Below are positions 1 to 7,072 of a stretch of 9,527 bases of DNA, piece by piece. The notes under the pieces were generated by a model. That model ran no database searches, was not told the origin of the DNA, and was given only the letters and a program-made list of their open reading frames with translations. Source of the DNA: CAZTCJ01 sp964612085 (lineage in GTDB: Bacteria; Pseudomonadota; Alphaproteobacteria; JAJFIK01); NCBI GenBank assembly GCA_964612085.1, contig CAZTCJ010000119.1, positions 1 to 9,527 on the forward strand. Direction: 5' to 3'. Both the position numbers and the translations under genes were made by a program. Positions within the stretch are counted from its first letter, which is position 1. Every line of letters begins with the position of its first letter.

Positions 1-2078
1 CGAGGACGCGGCCAGCCCCGGCGCACGCATTCCACGAGGATGTCTTGGCAGGCCTCATCGTCAAGGCTCGTATTGGCCTTGGGATATCGGGTCGGAACAT
101 AGGGCGTCCAGCTCTCCCAAACCTGGCCCGGCCCCGTCAGCGGATCGCCATCGGCTGGCTGAGTGGGAACGGACAGGTGAAAGACCCCTAGCGGGCCTGC
201 ACGCACCGTTTCCAAGGCTGTCATCGCCTTCTTAAAACGGTGTTTGTCTACCTGCTCAGGCTTGTAATGGCGGTCGCAAAGCCAAGGCGCGAAGACATAG
301 AGACGATCCAGATATTGACTATCTGGCGCCCCATAGGCAGCAAGAAAGATATGACGATGGTCTCCAGATCGGGCCGGCTCACCGCTCTCTTTGTGTCCGG
401 AGAAAAGCAGACTGACCTTTCCGTCTCTCCCGCTTTCGCGGTCGAGCGCCATCAAAGCCCGCCTGACATGATGAAGAAAAACCGCTTGCTCGGCTCGGGG
501 CAGCCGGTTCTGCGGATCCAGCTGAAAGAGATACGCGCCAGGCGCCGCTAAGCGCATTGCTGGAGCCATCAGGCCCAGTCCCATGTACCGGCCGTCACCG
601 ATCATAACCGGTCCCGTGACCGGTTCTGCGAAAGCGATCTCCACATGCCAGAGAGCATGTTTCGAAAACCTGGTCCCGTGTGCGAAATCTTCAGCCCGAG
701 CGCCCTTGCGGCCGAAGGGCTCACGCTGCACCCGAATATCCGTAACCGGCTTAACAAGATCCGCATGCCGCAAGGCGTGACGGACCGCGTTGACCGCCTT
801 CAATTCCTCTGACGCACGTTCGGATCCAGACTTGGCGTCTTCACGCTGACGATCAGGATCGATCCGGCGGCGCGCGGCGCGCTCAGGCAAGGCCGCGGGC
901 GTGACGGTTCGCCAAACACGTGACGCGCGACCGCCCGGCCCTTCAATCCCGTAATGGCGCAGCATTTGATGCTGATCCGACCGAGAGAGATGAACGATCG
1001 GCTGGGGCTCATGGACAATCGTCAGATCCCGCACGGCCCATTCCAATGTCGACTGGGAAACAGGTGAGCCCTGAGGGCGTTCGATCAGCAAACGGCGTAT
1101 GCCGGGATCTGTCTGTTCGTGACCGATCGAAGGAAGCGGGATAAACCGAACACGGAGCGACTTGTCCCCACTCTGAGCGCCGACACCTCGGATGAAGCGC
1201 TCAAGGGTCTCCGGACCGAACGGGAGAGCCTCACGATCTCTTTCGATCAGCTCGTTCAACCGCGCGATCACATGATCGCGCACCGTTTCCGAGAGCACGG
1301 ATGCCTGCGCCAGCGGCCATGGAGCGAAATTGTCAAGGTCATCCGGATCCCTCAGTTCAAGAAGAATTCGATCGGCCGGACAGTCATAGGCAACGGATCG
1401 GAATTGCGGTCTCGGAGGGCGCATAAAGCTTGTGGTGACGGATCGCCCTGAGCGCTGGGTCTCGAACCGGCGGCGCCCAGCAGCGAAGCGCGCCCTCAAG
1501 CTCTCCAGCGATCCGGCTTGAGGGCACGGCAGCTTGAGACCATTACCGCTTACCGAAGGCCTATGAACCGCACCGGGATAAGCCTGCACTCTTTCTTCCG
1601 CGGTATCCTCATCGAGGATCTCAGCCTTGGCCCATGCCATGTCGATCCCGCGGCCAAGCTGATAGAGCCCTTCCGCCAGTGTGACGATTGTTTGTGCGTA
1701 GGACGTCTCCCAGTCGGTTTCGGAAACGGTCCAACAATAAAGGAACGGGATCTCACCGTCGAAGATCCTGGGGCGGATTTGTTTCTCCGTGCGGATCTTC
1801 GCGATTAGTGCAGGATCGCCCCCAACCGCGTCGAGATCGTTATTGGGCACATAAGCGGTCACGGCCTGGCCCGATAGGGTGGACGGCACAGCGATAACCG
1901 GCGGATCGAGCCGTTCAAGCCAGGAAAAGGCCGCGAGAGCCTCTGCATCCAGATGGGCGCCCCGGGCGGCACCCGCCACAAGAGCCTGGAAGACGCGGGC
2001 GGGCGCAGGCGGCCAGTCCCCTTCCCCATGATAGCGGCCGGCCTCAAGGTGTATCGATAGAAGCAAGGCTTTTGACAT
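1..2078 (-). CDS. csb2: Csb2, type I-G/I-U Cas5-Cas6 fusion (GSU0054 family), 3' end cut by window edge
   Basis: I translated this strand from the ATG at 2078 to base 3 and found 692 codons without a stop; the gene continues past the left edge. In the GSU0054 family this protein combines Cas5-like crRNA 5'-handle binding with a Cas6-like crRNA-processing part. The N-terminus has the family signature GRYHGEGDWPPAPAR (residues 14-28), typical of a Cas5-type RAMP fold. A basic segment with RRRID (403-407) and RHALRHADL (433-441) leads to a glycine-rich RAMP loop, IGDGRYMGLGLM (493-504). Further on are SGH (560-562) and W-x-S-W-T-P-Y-V-P-T-R (654-664), both familiar in the C-terminal half of this family. 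It lies 14 nt after csb1 in the same operon. An in-frame GTG directly precedes the ATG and the Shine-Dalgarno is weak, so translation may be coupled to csb1. The family call is firm; the endonuclease role is inferred, and the catalytic residue was not identified. Confidence 0.93.
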   Translation of the reverse strand, partial: MSKALLLSIHLEAGRYHGEGDWPPAPARVFQALVAGAARGAHLDAEALAAFSWLERLDPPVIAVPSTLSGQAVTAYVPNNDLDAVGGDPALIAKIRTEKQIRPRIFDGEIPFLYCWTVSETDWETSYAQTIVTLAEGLYQLGRGIDMAWAKAEILDEDTAEERVQAYPGAVHRPSVSGNGLKLPCPQAGSLESLRARFAAGRRRFETQRSGRSVTTSFMRPPRPQFRSVAYDCPADRILLELRDPDDLDNFAPWPLAQASVLSETVRDHVIARLNELIERDREALPFGPETLERFIRGVGAQSGDKSLRVRFIPLPSIGHEQTDPGIRRLLIERPQGSPVSQSTLEWAVRDLTIVHEPQPIVHLSRSDQHQMLRHYGIEGPGGRASRVWRTVTPAALPERAARRRIDPDRQREDAKSGSERASEELKAVNAVRHALRHADLVKPVTDIRVQREPFGRKGARAEDFAHGTRFSKHALWHVEIAFAEPVTGPVMIGDGRYMGLGLMAPAMRLAAPGAYLFQLDPQNRLPRAEQAVFLHHVRRALMALDRESGRDGKVSLLFSGHKESGEPARSGDHRHIFLAAYGAPDSQYLDRLYVFAPWLCDRHYKPEQVDKHRFKKAMTALETVRAGPLGVFHLSVPTQPADGDPLTGPGQVWESWTPYVPTRYPKANTSLDDEACQDILVECVRRGWPRP

Positions 2079-2092
2079 CACGACAGACCGCC

Positions 2093-3196
2093 TCAGGCTT
2101 TCGCCTTTTCCTTTTTCTTCGTGTCTTCAACGGCGCGCTTCTTATCGAAGAGTGCGATACGGTCAGCTCCGACCCCAAATGCTTCCGTGGCGTGTGTCGC
2201 ATACTCAAAAGCTATCTCTTCATTAAGATCAATTTCGTGGCGCGCGCCGGTACGCTCCACCAGTGTCCAGTGATTATCCGCTTCTGAATCAACCGTCAGC
2301 AAACAGCCCTGGCGCAGAAATCCATCGAACGGCGCCGTGGCAGCCACGAGCGACAGACCTAGGATATAGCGGCGCAGCGCTTCGGCATTCGGACCGCGCA
2401 GGCGCCGCAACGCAATAAGATTGACAGTCAAATCCCGGTAGATGCCGTCATGGACGACGATCCCGCCATGCATGTTCACGGCCGGTACATGAACGAATCC
2501 ACGTTGGGCCAGCGGGCTCTTCGTGTCGCCCTCAGCCCTTTCCTTTTCCTTCTCAGAGAAGACGTCTTCCGCCGTATAGTCCAGAGCCGGAACATATTGG
2601 GCGGAGCGGCGCAGTTCCGATACGTCCCAGGCCCGGATCACAGACTGTACCAATCGCGGCAGTTTTGCTTCCGTATCGCGAGAATCCCAAACGCCAAAGA
2701 CCAATGAGGTCGGCGCGATCTTCGCGAGCGGTGTGGCATCACCCGTATCGAGAAAACTTTCGAAGGCTGCCTTGGCTTCCGTACGCAAGTCCCAGGTCGC
2801 ATTGCCACCGCTGGGACCGGACGAGCGCACCACCGCATCGCCCAGGCGATGGCCTGCATCCAGGAGAGACAAAACCTTCGGCTCGCCTGTCCCATCCTTT
2901 CCATACTGAATATCGATCTGCGGCACGAGCTTGCGGTACTCTCCCTCCTTGAAGATCGGCTCGATCCGATTGGCCTGTGCCCCGACCGAGTCGATCAAGG
3001 CGACTTTGGTGCCGTCGGAAAGCTTATCGATGTTATAAGGACTCTTGTCGTTGGTGGCATAGGTCGGCGGGAAAATGACGCCGTCGGGACCTTCCACAGG
3101 CACCAGTTTCTGCTTTAGATGCAGAGCGACAGGACCATCCTGCTTGTCGGCCCATTCATTGATGATTTCAGCGGTTAACGCCATTGGTGTATTCAT
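2093..3196 (-). CDS. csb1: Csb1, type I-G/I-U Cas7 backbone subunit (GSU0053 family)
   Basis: A 367-residue protein of the Csb1/GSU0053 family, the Cas7-like subunit expected to polymerise along the crRNA spacer to form the complex backbone. Family signatures are FPPTYA (42-47), YNID (54-57), the strongly conserved DSVGAQANRIEP (69-80), DAGHRLGDAVVR (113-124), a conserved block around residues 161-191, and RDLTVNLIALRRL (254-266). The start at 3196 overlaps the csb3 stop by 4 nt (ATGA). It is supported by a strong Shine-Dalgarno, GGAGGAG at 3211-3205 on this strand, 8 nt before the ATG, which argues against Met5. That strong site suggests high expression, as a multi-copy backbone subunit would need. 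Two very charged stretches, roughly residues 211-225 and a lysine-rich tail (352-367), lie outside the conserved blocks. The family assignment is clear; subunit copy number is inferred. Confidence 0.95.
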   Translation of the reverse strand: MNTPMALTAEIINEWADKQDGPVALHLKQKLVPVEGPDGVIFPPTYATNDKSPYNIDKLSDGTKVALIDSVGAQANRIEPIFKEGEYRKLVPQIDIQYGKDGTGEPKVLSLLDAGHRLGDAVVRSSGPSGGNATWDLRTEAKAAFESFLDTGDATPLAKIAPTSLVFGVWDSRDTEAKLPRLVQSVIRAWDVSELRRSAQYVPALDYTAEDVFSEKEKERAEGDTKSPLAQRGFVHVPAVNMHGGIVVHDGIYRDLTVNLIALRRLRGPNAEALRRYILGLSLVAATAPFDGFLRQGCLLTVDSEADNHWTLVERTGARHEIDLNEEIAFEYATHATEAFGVGADRIALFDKKRAVEDTKKKEKAKA

Positions 3197-4050
3197 GGGA
3201 TTGTCTCCTCCACAACATCAGTGATACAGCGGGCCTGATCCTTCTGACCGGGCCAGTCCAAGTGCATATGGAACATCCGCTGGCGGAAAGGTAATTGGGT
3301 AGCGCCCAAGGCCGCGCGCTGGATCACGAGCGGCAGGATGCCTTCTACCACACCATATCGATAGGCAAGCTTTTTGAGGCGCGATGGGCGTGCATGGTTT
3401 AATCCGTATGCAGCGAGAACCTCAACGATCGGATAACCGACCATGACAATGCTGGCCTGTTTGTTCGGCGAAAACCCGACATCGATCGGAATGTAATCGC
3501 GTCGCCAATCGAATCTGAAGGCACTGCTTTGCTGAGCACACGCATTGAAGGGGTCTTCAAGAGGCAGGTTTGGCATTGCCCGGATAATATCAAGCGCATC
3601 CTTAAGAAGGGCAACGCCGGGATAGCCGGCAGCCCCTGCCCAGAACTTGACATTATCGCGGGAACTTGTGTCACCCCAATGGCTGAAGACGAGCCTGGGC
3701 TTCTCGGGTACGAAAGCTTCCGCAACAAGTGTCGCCGGGCTTGCCGGCTTGGCAAACGGATAGTAATGCCCCTCGCACTGAAGCGTCTCAATATCCCATT
3801 TCTTCGTCGATAGATCCGATCCCCATGGTGCGGCGGTCCGAACCTCCGCCTTGACCAAAAACTCAAGAACCACCGCCACCGGATCATCATCGCCCGGTAT
3901 ACGGACGATGAATCGGGGATCGGTCTCATTGCTCCAGTCAAAACCGCCTTCCGCGCCGCCGATCAGGACCTCGGCGGCCTCAAGAAACCCTAAGCAGGCA
4001 AAGACCTGGCCGGGATTGAACAGATCGACCGGAATGGAACGTTCAGCCAT
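3193..4050 (-). CDS. csb3: Csb3, putative large (Cas8-like) subunit of the type I-G/I-U complex
   Basis: A 285-residue protein resembling Csb3, proposed as the Cas8-type large subunit (Cas8u2) in I-U loci that lack csx17. Recognisable blocks are HWGD (124-127), FWAGAAGYPG (136-145), AFRFDWRRD (177-185) followed by IDVGFSPN (189-196), and YPIVEVLAAYGLNHARPSR (206-224), the GFSP and L-A-x-x-G-L-N/Q-x-x-R-P pattern I associate with the family. The reading frame is open upstream to 4260, but that part lies inside cas3. The ATG at 4050 follows GGGGGA (4064-4059) with 8 nt spacing and overlaps the cas3 stop by 8 nt, so it is the better start. It lies between cas3 and csb1 as expected for a complex subunit. 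The role in PAM recognition or Cas3 recruitment is inferred from Cas8 analogy and not visible in the sequence. Confidence 0.88.
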   Translation of the reverse strand: MAERSIPVDLFNPGQVFACLGFLEAAEVLIGGAEGGFDWSNETDPRFIVRIPGDDDPVAVVLEFLVKAEVRTAAPWGSDLSTKKWDIETLQCEGHYYPFAKPASPATLVAEAFVPEKPRLVFSHWGDTSSRDNVKFWAGAAGYPGVALLKDALDIIRAMPNLPLEDPFNACAQQSSAFRFDWRRDYIPIDVGFSPNKQASIVMVGYPIVEVLAAYGLNHARPSRLKKLAYRYGVVEGILPLVIQRAALGATQLPFRQRMFHMHLDWPGQKDQARCITDVVEETIP

Positions 4051-6910
4051 CGGCGCTTTCCCCCGATGCGTTCTCAACCTCATCGCGTACGTCATTCTTT
4101 TTCGAGGCCGCCCCATCCGATGCCCGCAGAAGGGCTTCAAGCCAAGCGAGCCCCCATGGCCCCCACTCTGTCTGGAGGCGGACAAACCGTAAAGCCACAT
4201 CCCTGGCACGCTTTTGTAACGCTGGGGAATCCGACGGAAAGTCGGGATCGACCGCTGCAATCACCGGCCGGGCATAGCCGTGATGCGCCGCGATGAGATG
4301 GAGCACGAGATCCTGTTGGTCAGGCGTCAAAGCCGAAAACTGGGGATCTTGAGCGGTGCGGTTGAGGGAGCCGAACTCATGGCGGTACCCGTCAAGCAGA
4401 CGGGGCCGTCCGCTGCCTTGCGTTTTCGCATAAGGCCGCTTGTCGTCTCGAGGCGCTTTCATCGCAGTTTGCCACAGGTTGCAGGTCTTACCCTCGTCAT
4501 GGAGACGCGCGGCGGCAGCTAGAGCTTCCCGCAGATCCCGATCGAGATCGAGCCGCCGGGCGAGATGCACTGCCTGTTCTTCCGCCCACATCCGATGCTC
4601 TTCAAGCGTTTGCGCACGGGACGCCAGGGCCGGATCACCGGGGCGTGCGCCATTTCTTCCCCGCGCGACGAACACATCGAGAAATTCTTTCGCATCGCCT
4701 TCCTCCGTCACCTTGACCGGATAGCGATAGGCAAGGGACCACCCGGGTTTGGTCTCTACTTTTTTTTCTTCATCTTTCTTTCGAAGCTCCACTTTGAAAG
4801 CAAAACCGGATAGTCCGGCATCACCCTGTCTGCAAGGCGAATAATCGTCATAAGTTCTGACCGGGGCGCCTTCGCTGGCGTCGATCAGACCGCTTTCGGA
4901 GAGGCCGCCGAGACGGGAGTCGATGACCACGATCTTATTGCTCAGAGATCTTAGAAGAGACTGTTTGCGCTTACCGGCCTCTTGCGCGAAATATTGGGCC
5001 GTCAATGGTTCGGAAGCCGTATCGAACTCACCTGCCATATTCAGAACGATTACGCAGATATCGTCCGGTTCAAGAGAATTCGACTCCTTGCCGCCTTTGC
5101 GGTCGGACTCATCGGCCTCATGCCTCTCCTTGCGGTTGCCGGCATTTTTGACGATGGCTTTGGACCGCTTGATCAGCATCTCAAGCACGCCCGGCGTCTC
5201 GGTTTCGAGACGCTCGATCAACTGCGGCCGCGCGGCTTCGAAAAAAGCGTCCACGGCCGTCTTGTCGGGTCGTTCGCAATGCCGCTGCACAGGCAGAAAA
5301 CGACGCCAGATAACGGCAGTTTGCGGCCGGTCCTCGTCTACCCAGCCGCGCAGCCAGGGCCCGGGTTCGGGCCGGCCCGGATGCTCTTTAAGAGATGTCA
5401 TGGACCAGGCATCGACCAGAGGACGGTTTAAGGGCGGCCGCAGCGGTTTGTCCGTGGTTGCCGCAGCGAGCGCTTTCCCCAGCGCATCATCACTCCGTGC
5501 ACGCTCTTTCAGGCGGACGATCGCACCGGGACTTGCATCCACACCATGACCCTTTTCGGGGAGCGCTGCCAAAGGAGCGCACAGGTCCTTCATAGTCGCG
5601 TCATGGGCCTTGCTGTCCTTGCCCTTCATCTCGGCCGGCGCCGTCAGCACGGTGATGGACGCATCGCCCTCGCCGCGACGGTTGAGCCGCCCGAGCCGCT
5701 GGACCATCCGCTCCCAGGTCACGAGGTCGCAGACCATGTGGTGGGCATCCATGTCGACGCCCACTTCCCCGGCCGAGGTGGCTACGAGATAGGTCGGCGC
5801 TTTCGTTTCATCATGGCCCGTAAAGCCAGTTTCCCGCAGCCAGTTGGCCACCCGCGCTCGTTCGAAGACACGGCGTGCGCCCACCAGCAGCTCTGTCTGG
5901 ATATCGATATCATTTTCTTTCCCATAGTAACGAAGAAGGCTTTCGACCTTCTGCGCAACCGTGCGCTTGTGGCAAAAGATCACGAGCCGCGTGCCCTCGC
6001 CGCCCTGCGCCCAGGCGCGGCTCGCCAGCGCTTCGGCCAGAACCTCGTCGGGCTTGTCGGCAGGTTGAAGCGTTTCGACCGTGAGGGTTTTGCTTGCCTT
6101 AAGTCGCTTGCAGACCTCCTGGTCCTGCCAGTCTTCCTTCTCAAGTGTGAACACTGACTCACCCGTCCCGCCGCCGGTCGCGGACAGCGTCATCAGCTTT
6201 AGCGGGGCAACCTGAGGAAGCGTTTGAACTTTTTCCGTATGCAGGTCAATCGCATCATGCGTTTCAGGGTCGCGGCCATCGGCGATTGCGGAGAGCAGCG
6301 CCTCGAACGGCGGCACCAGATGGGCCTCGTCCAAAACCACCAGCGTATCCATGCCCAACAGGCCAGCCATATAGGGCCGCATACGGCGCGATACGCCATA
6401 GCCTTCAAACAGGAGGCGCGAACCGATCATATCGATGGTGCCGACAATAATCGCAGGTGCGGCAGGGTCGGTCAGCCAGTCCCGATTGTCCGCATGCTGA
6501 CCGCGCAATGTCGAAACGGGCAGCACCGCATTGCCCTCCAGCCCCAGACCAGCGCGCAAAGTCGTTTTCGTATCGTACGGCACAGGGGCCCGGTCTTGAA
6601 ACCGCTCCTTAATCGTGTCGGGCACATCCCCGCCCAGCGCCCATTGCAGCAGTTCCGCTTCCGCCGTGGCCTGATCCACGATGGCGCGCCGGTCGACCAC
6701 ATAAACCAGCCGCCGGGGTAGAGCCGCGCCGTTGGCTCGCGCCAGAAGCCAGAGCAGCATCACGCTGGTCTTGCCAAGTCCCGTGGGCAGATCGAGCGCC
6801 CTGGGCAGATCACCTTTGAGAAAGTGCTCATAAAGCCGCCGCTGCCAGGCAAACGGCGGGTTGCGGGTAAACTGTGCAAAGGCTCGCGAAAAAGAGGCGT
6901 TGTCACTCAT
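4043..6910 (-). CDS. cas3: Cas3 helicase-nuclease with C-terminal HD domain (type I-G/I-U form)
   Basis: A 955-residue Cas3, the ssDNA-translocating helicase and nuclease that destroys targets found by the complex. Superfamily 2 helicase motifs are in order: LPTGLGKTS (Walker A, 41-49), VVDRRAIVDQ (71-80), VSTLRGQ (132-138), DEAH (194-197, motif II), LSATGG (242-247, motif III), IFCHKRT (311-317), TSAGEVGVDMD (378-388, motif V) and QRLGRLNRRG (404-413, motif VI). The HD nuclease follows at the C-terminus instead of the N-terminus: H772, LHDEGK (803-808, the HD pair), H844, AAHHG (874-878), and D932 near the end as a likely last metal ligand. A charged linker (about 580-617) and a lysine/glutamate stretch (710-719) encoded partly by an A8 tract separate the parts. 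It is the first gene of the interference operon; the start at 6910 has only a weak upstream Shine-Dalgarno. The stop overlaps the csb3 start (ATGGCTGA). Confidence is high. Confidence 0.96.
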   Translation of the reverse strand: MSDNASFSRAFAQFTRNPPFAWQRRLYEHFLKGDLPRALDLPTGLGKTSVMLLWLLARANGAALPRRLVYVVDRRAIVDQATAEAELLQWALGGDVPDTIKERFQDRAPVPYDTKTTLRAGLGLEGNAVLPVSTLRGQHADNRDWLTDPAAPAIIVGTIDMIGSRLLFEGYGVSRRMRPYMAGLLGMDTLVVLDEAHLVPPFEALLSAIADGRDPETHDAIDLHTEKVQTLPQVAPLKLMTLSATGGGTGESVFTLEKEDWQDQEVCKRLKASKTLTVETLQPADKPDEVLAEALASRAWAQGGEGTRLVIFCHKRTVAQKVESLLRYYGKENDIDIQTELLVGARRVFERARVANWLRETGFTGHDETKAPTYLVATSAGEVGVDMDAHHMVCDLVTWERMVQRLGRLNRRGEGDASITVLTAPAEMKGKDSKAHDATMKDLCAPLAALPEKGHGVDASPGAIVRLKERARSDDALGKALAAATTDKPLRPPLNRPLVDAWSMTSLKEHPGRPEPGPWLRGWVDEDRPQTAVIWRRFLPVQRHCERPDKTAVDAFFEAARPQLIERLETETPGVLEMLIKRSKAIVKNAGNRKERHEADESDRKGGKESNSLEPDDICVIVLNMAGEFDTASEPLTAQYFAQEAGKRKQSLLRSLSNKIVVIDSRLGGLSESGLIDASEGAPVRTYDDYSPCRQGDAGLSGFAFKVELRKKDEEKKVETKPGWSLAYRYPVKVTEEGDAKEFLDVFVARGRNGARPGDPALASRAQTLEEHRMWAEEQAVHLARRLDLDRDLREALAAAARLHDEGKTCNLWQTAMKAPRDDKRPYAKTQGSGRPRLLDGYRHEFGSLNRTAQDPQFSALTPDQQDLVLHLIAAHHGYARPVIAAVDPDFPSDSPALQKRARDVALRFVRLQTEWGPWGLAWLEALLRASDGAASKKNDVRDEVENASGESADG

Positions 6911-7010
6911 GGCAACACTTTATCCGTGTTAGCGCCGTTGTACACTCTCATTTGTGCGTACATCTTTTGGAGAAGAGTCTGTGCATATACCTCTAATCCC
7001 AATGCTCTGG

Positions 7011-7016
7011 ATTATA
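7011..7016 (-). promoter_or_regulatory. Candidate -10 box for the cas3 operon (TATAAT)
   Basis: Read on the minus strand this is TATAAT, a perfect sigma-70 -10 hexamer, about 100 nt upstream of the cas3 ATG. The position 16-18 nt further upstream is GC-rich and does not resemble TTGACA, so the match may be chance or the promoter may need an activator. Confidence 0.35.
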
Positions 7017-7051
7017 GAAGACTGGTCTCTAGCCCGCCCCTTGCTTATCTG

Positions 7052-7069
7052 CCATGATACACGTCATGG
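7052..7069 (+). promoter_or_regulatory. Inverted repeat at the cas4-cas1 ribosome binding site
   Basis: CCATGA and TCATGG form a perfect 6-bp inverted repeat around the 6-nt loop TACACG, ending 3 nt before the ATG at 7073. The right arm overlaps the first two of the five G residues (7068-7072) that serve as the likely Shine-Dalgarno for Met3 at 7079. It may be an operator or an RNA hairpin limiting translation; neither is proven by the sequence. Confidence 0.4.
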
Positions 7070-7072
7070 GGG

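Larger units (their letters stand above)
6911..7072. promoter_or_regulatory. Divergent control region between the interference and adaptation operons
   Basis: This 162-bp gap separates the starts of cas3 (leftward) and cas4-cas1 (rightward), and its 6935-7020 part is visibly more AT-rich than the genes. It must hold the promoters of both operons, unless either is read from elsewhere. It also contains three inverted repeats: GCAACAC/GTGTTAGC (6912-6918 and 6926-6933, one-base bulge) next to the cas3 start, TGTAC/GTACA (6939-6943 and 6958-6962), and CCATGA/TCATGG (7052-7057 and 7064-7069) next to the cas4-cas1 start. No regulator gene is present in the window. Confidence 0.7.

Noticed and set aside
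240..1451. Several plus-strand open frames between 240 and 1451
   Set aside because: They are shadows opposite csb2, whose frame is open throughout and shows family motifs; the products are low in recognisable structure and arginine-rich.
4051..4260. Upstream extension of the csb3 reading frame, which would make a 355-residue protein
   Set aside because: It lies wholly inside the cas3 coding region. The ATG at 4050 has a good Shine-Dalgarno, a stop/start overlap with cas3, and starts where the family-like sequence begins.
4923..6157. Plus-strand frames of about 150-208 codons opposite cas3
   Set aside because: They lie antisense to conserved helicase motifs, and no domain is visible in the products.
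6967..6997. Plus-strand promoter TTGGAG ... TCTAAT for cas4-cas1
   Set aside because: The spacing is 19 nt and both boxes are poor matches, so I do not list it as a feature.
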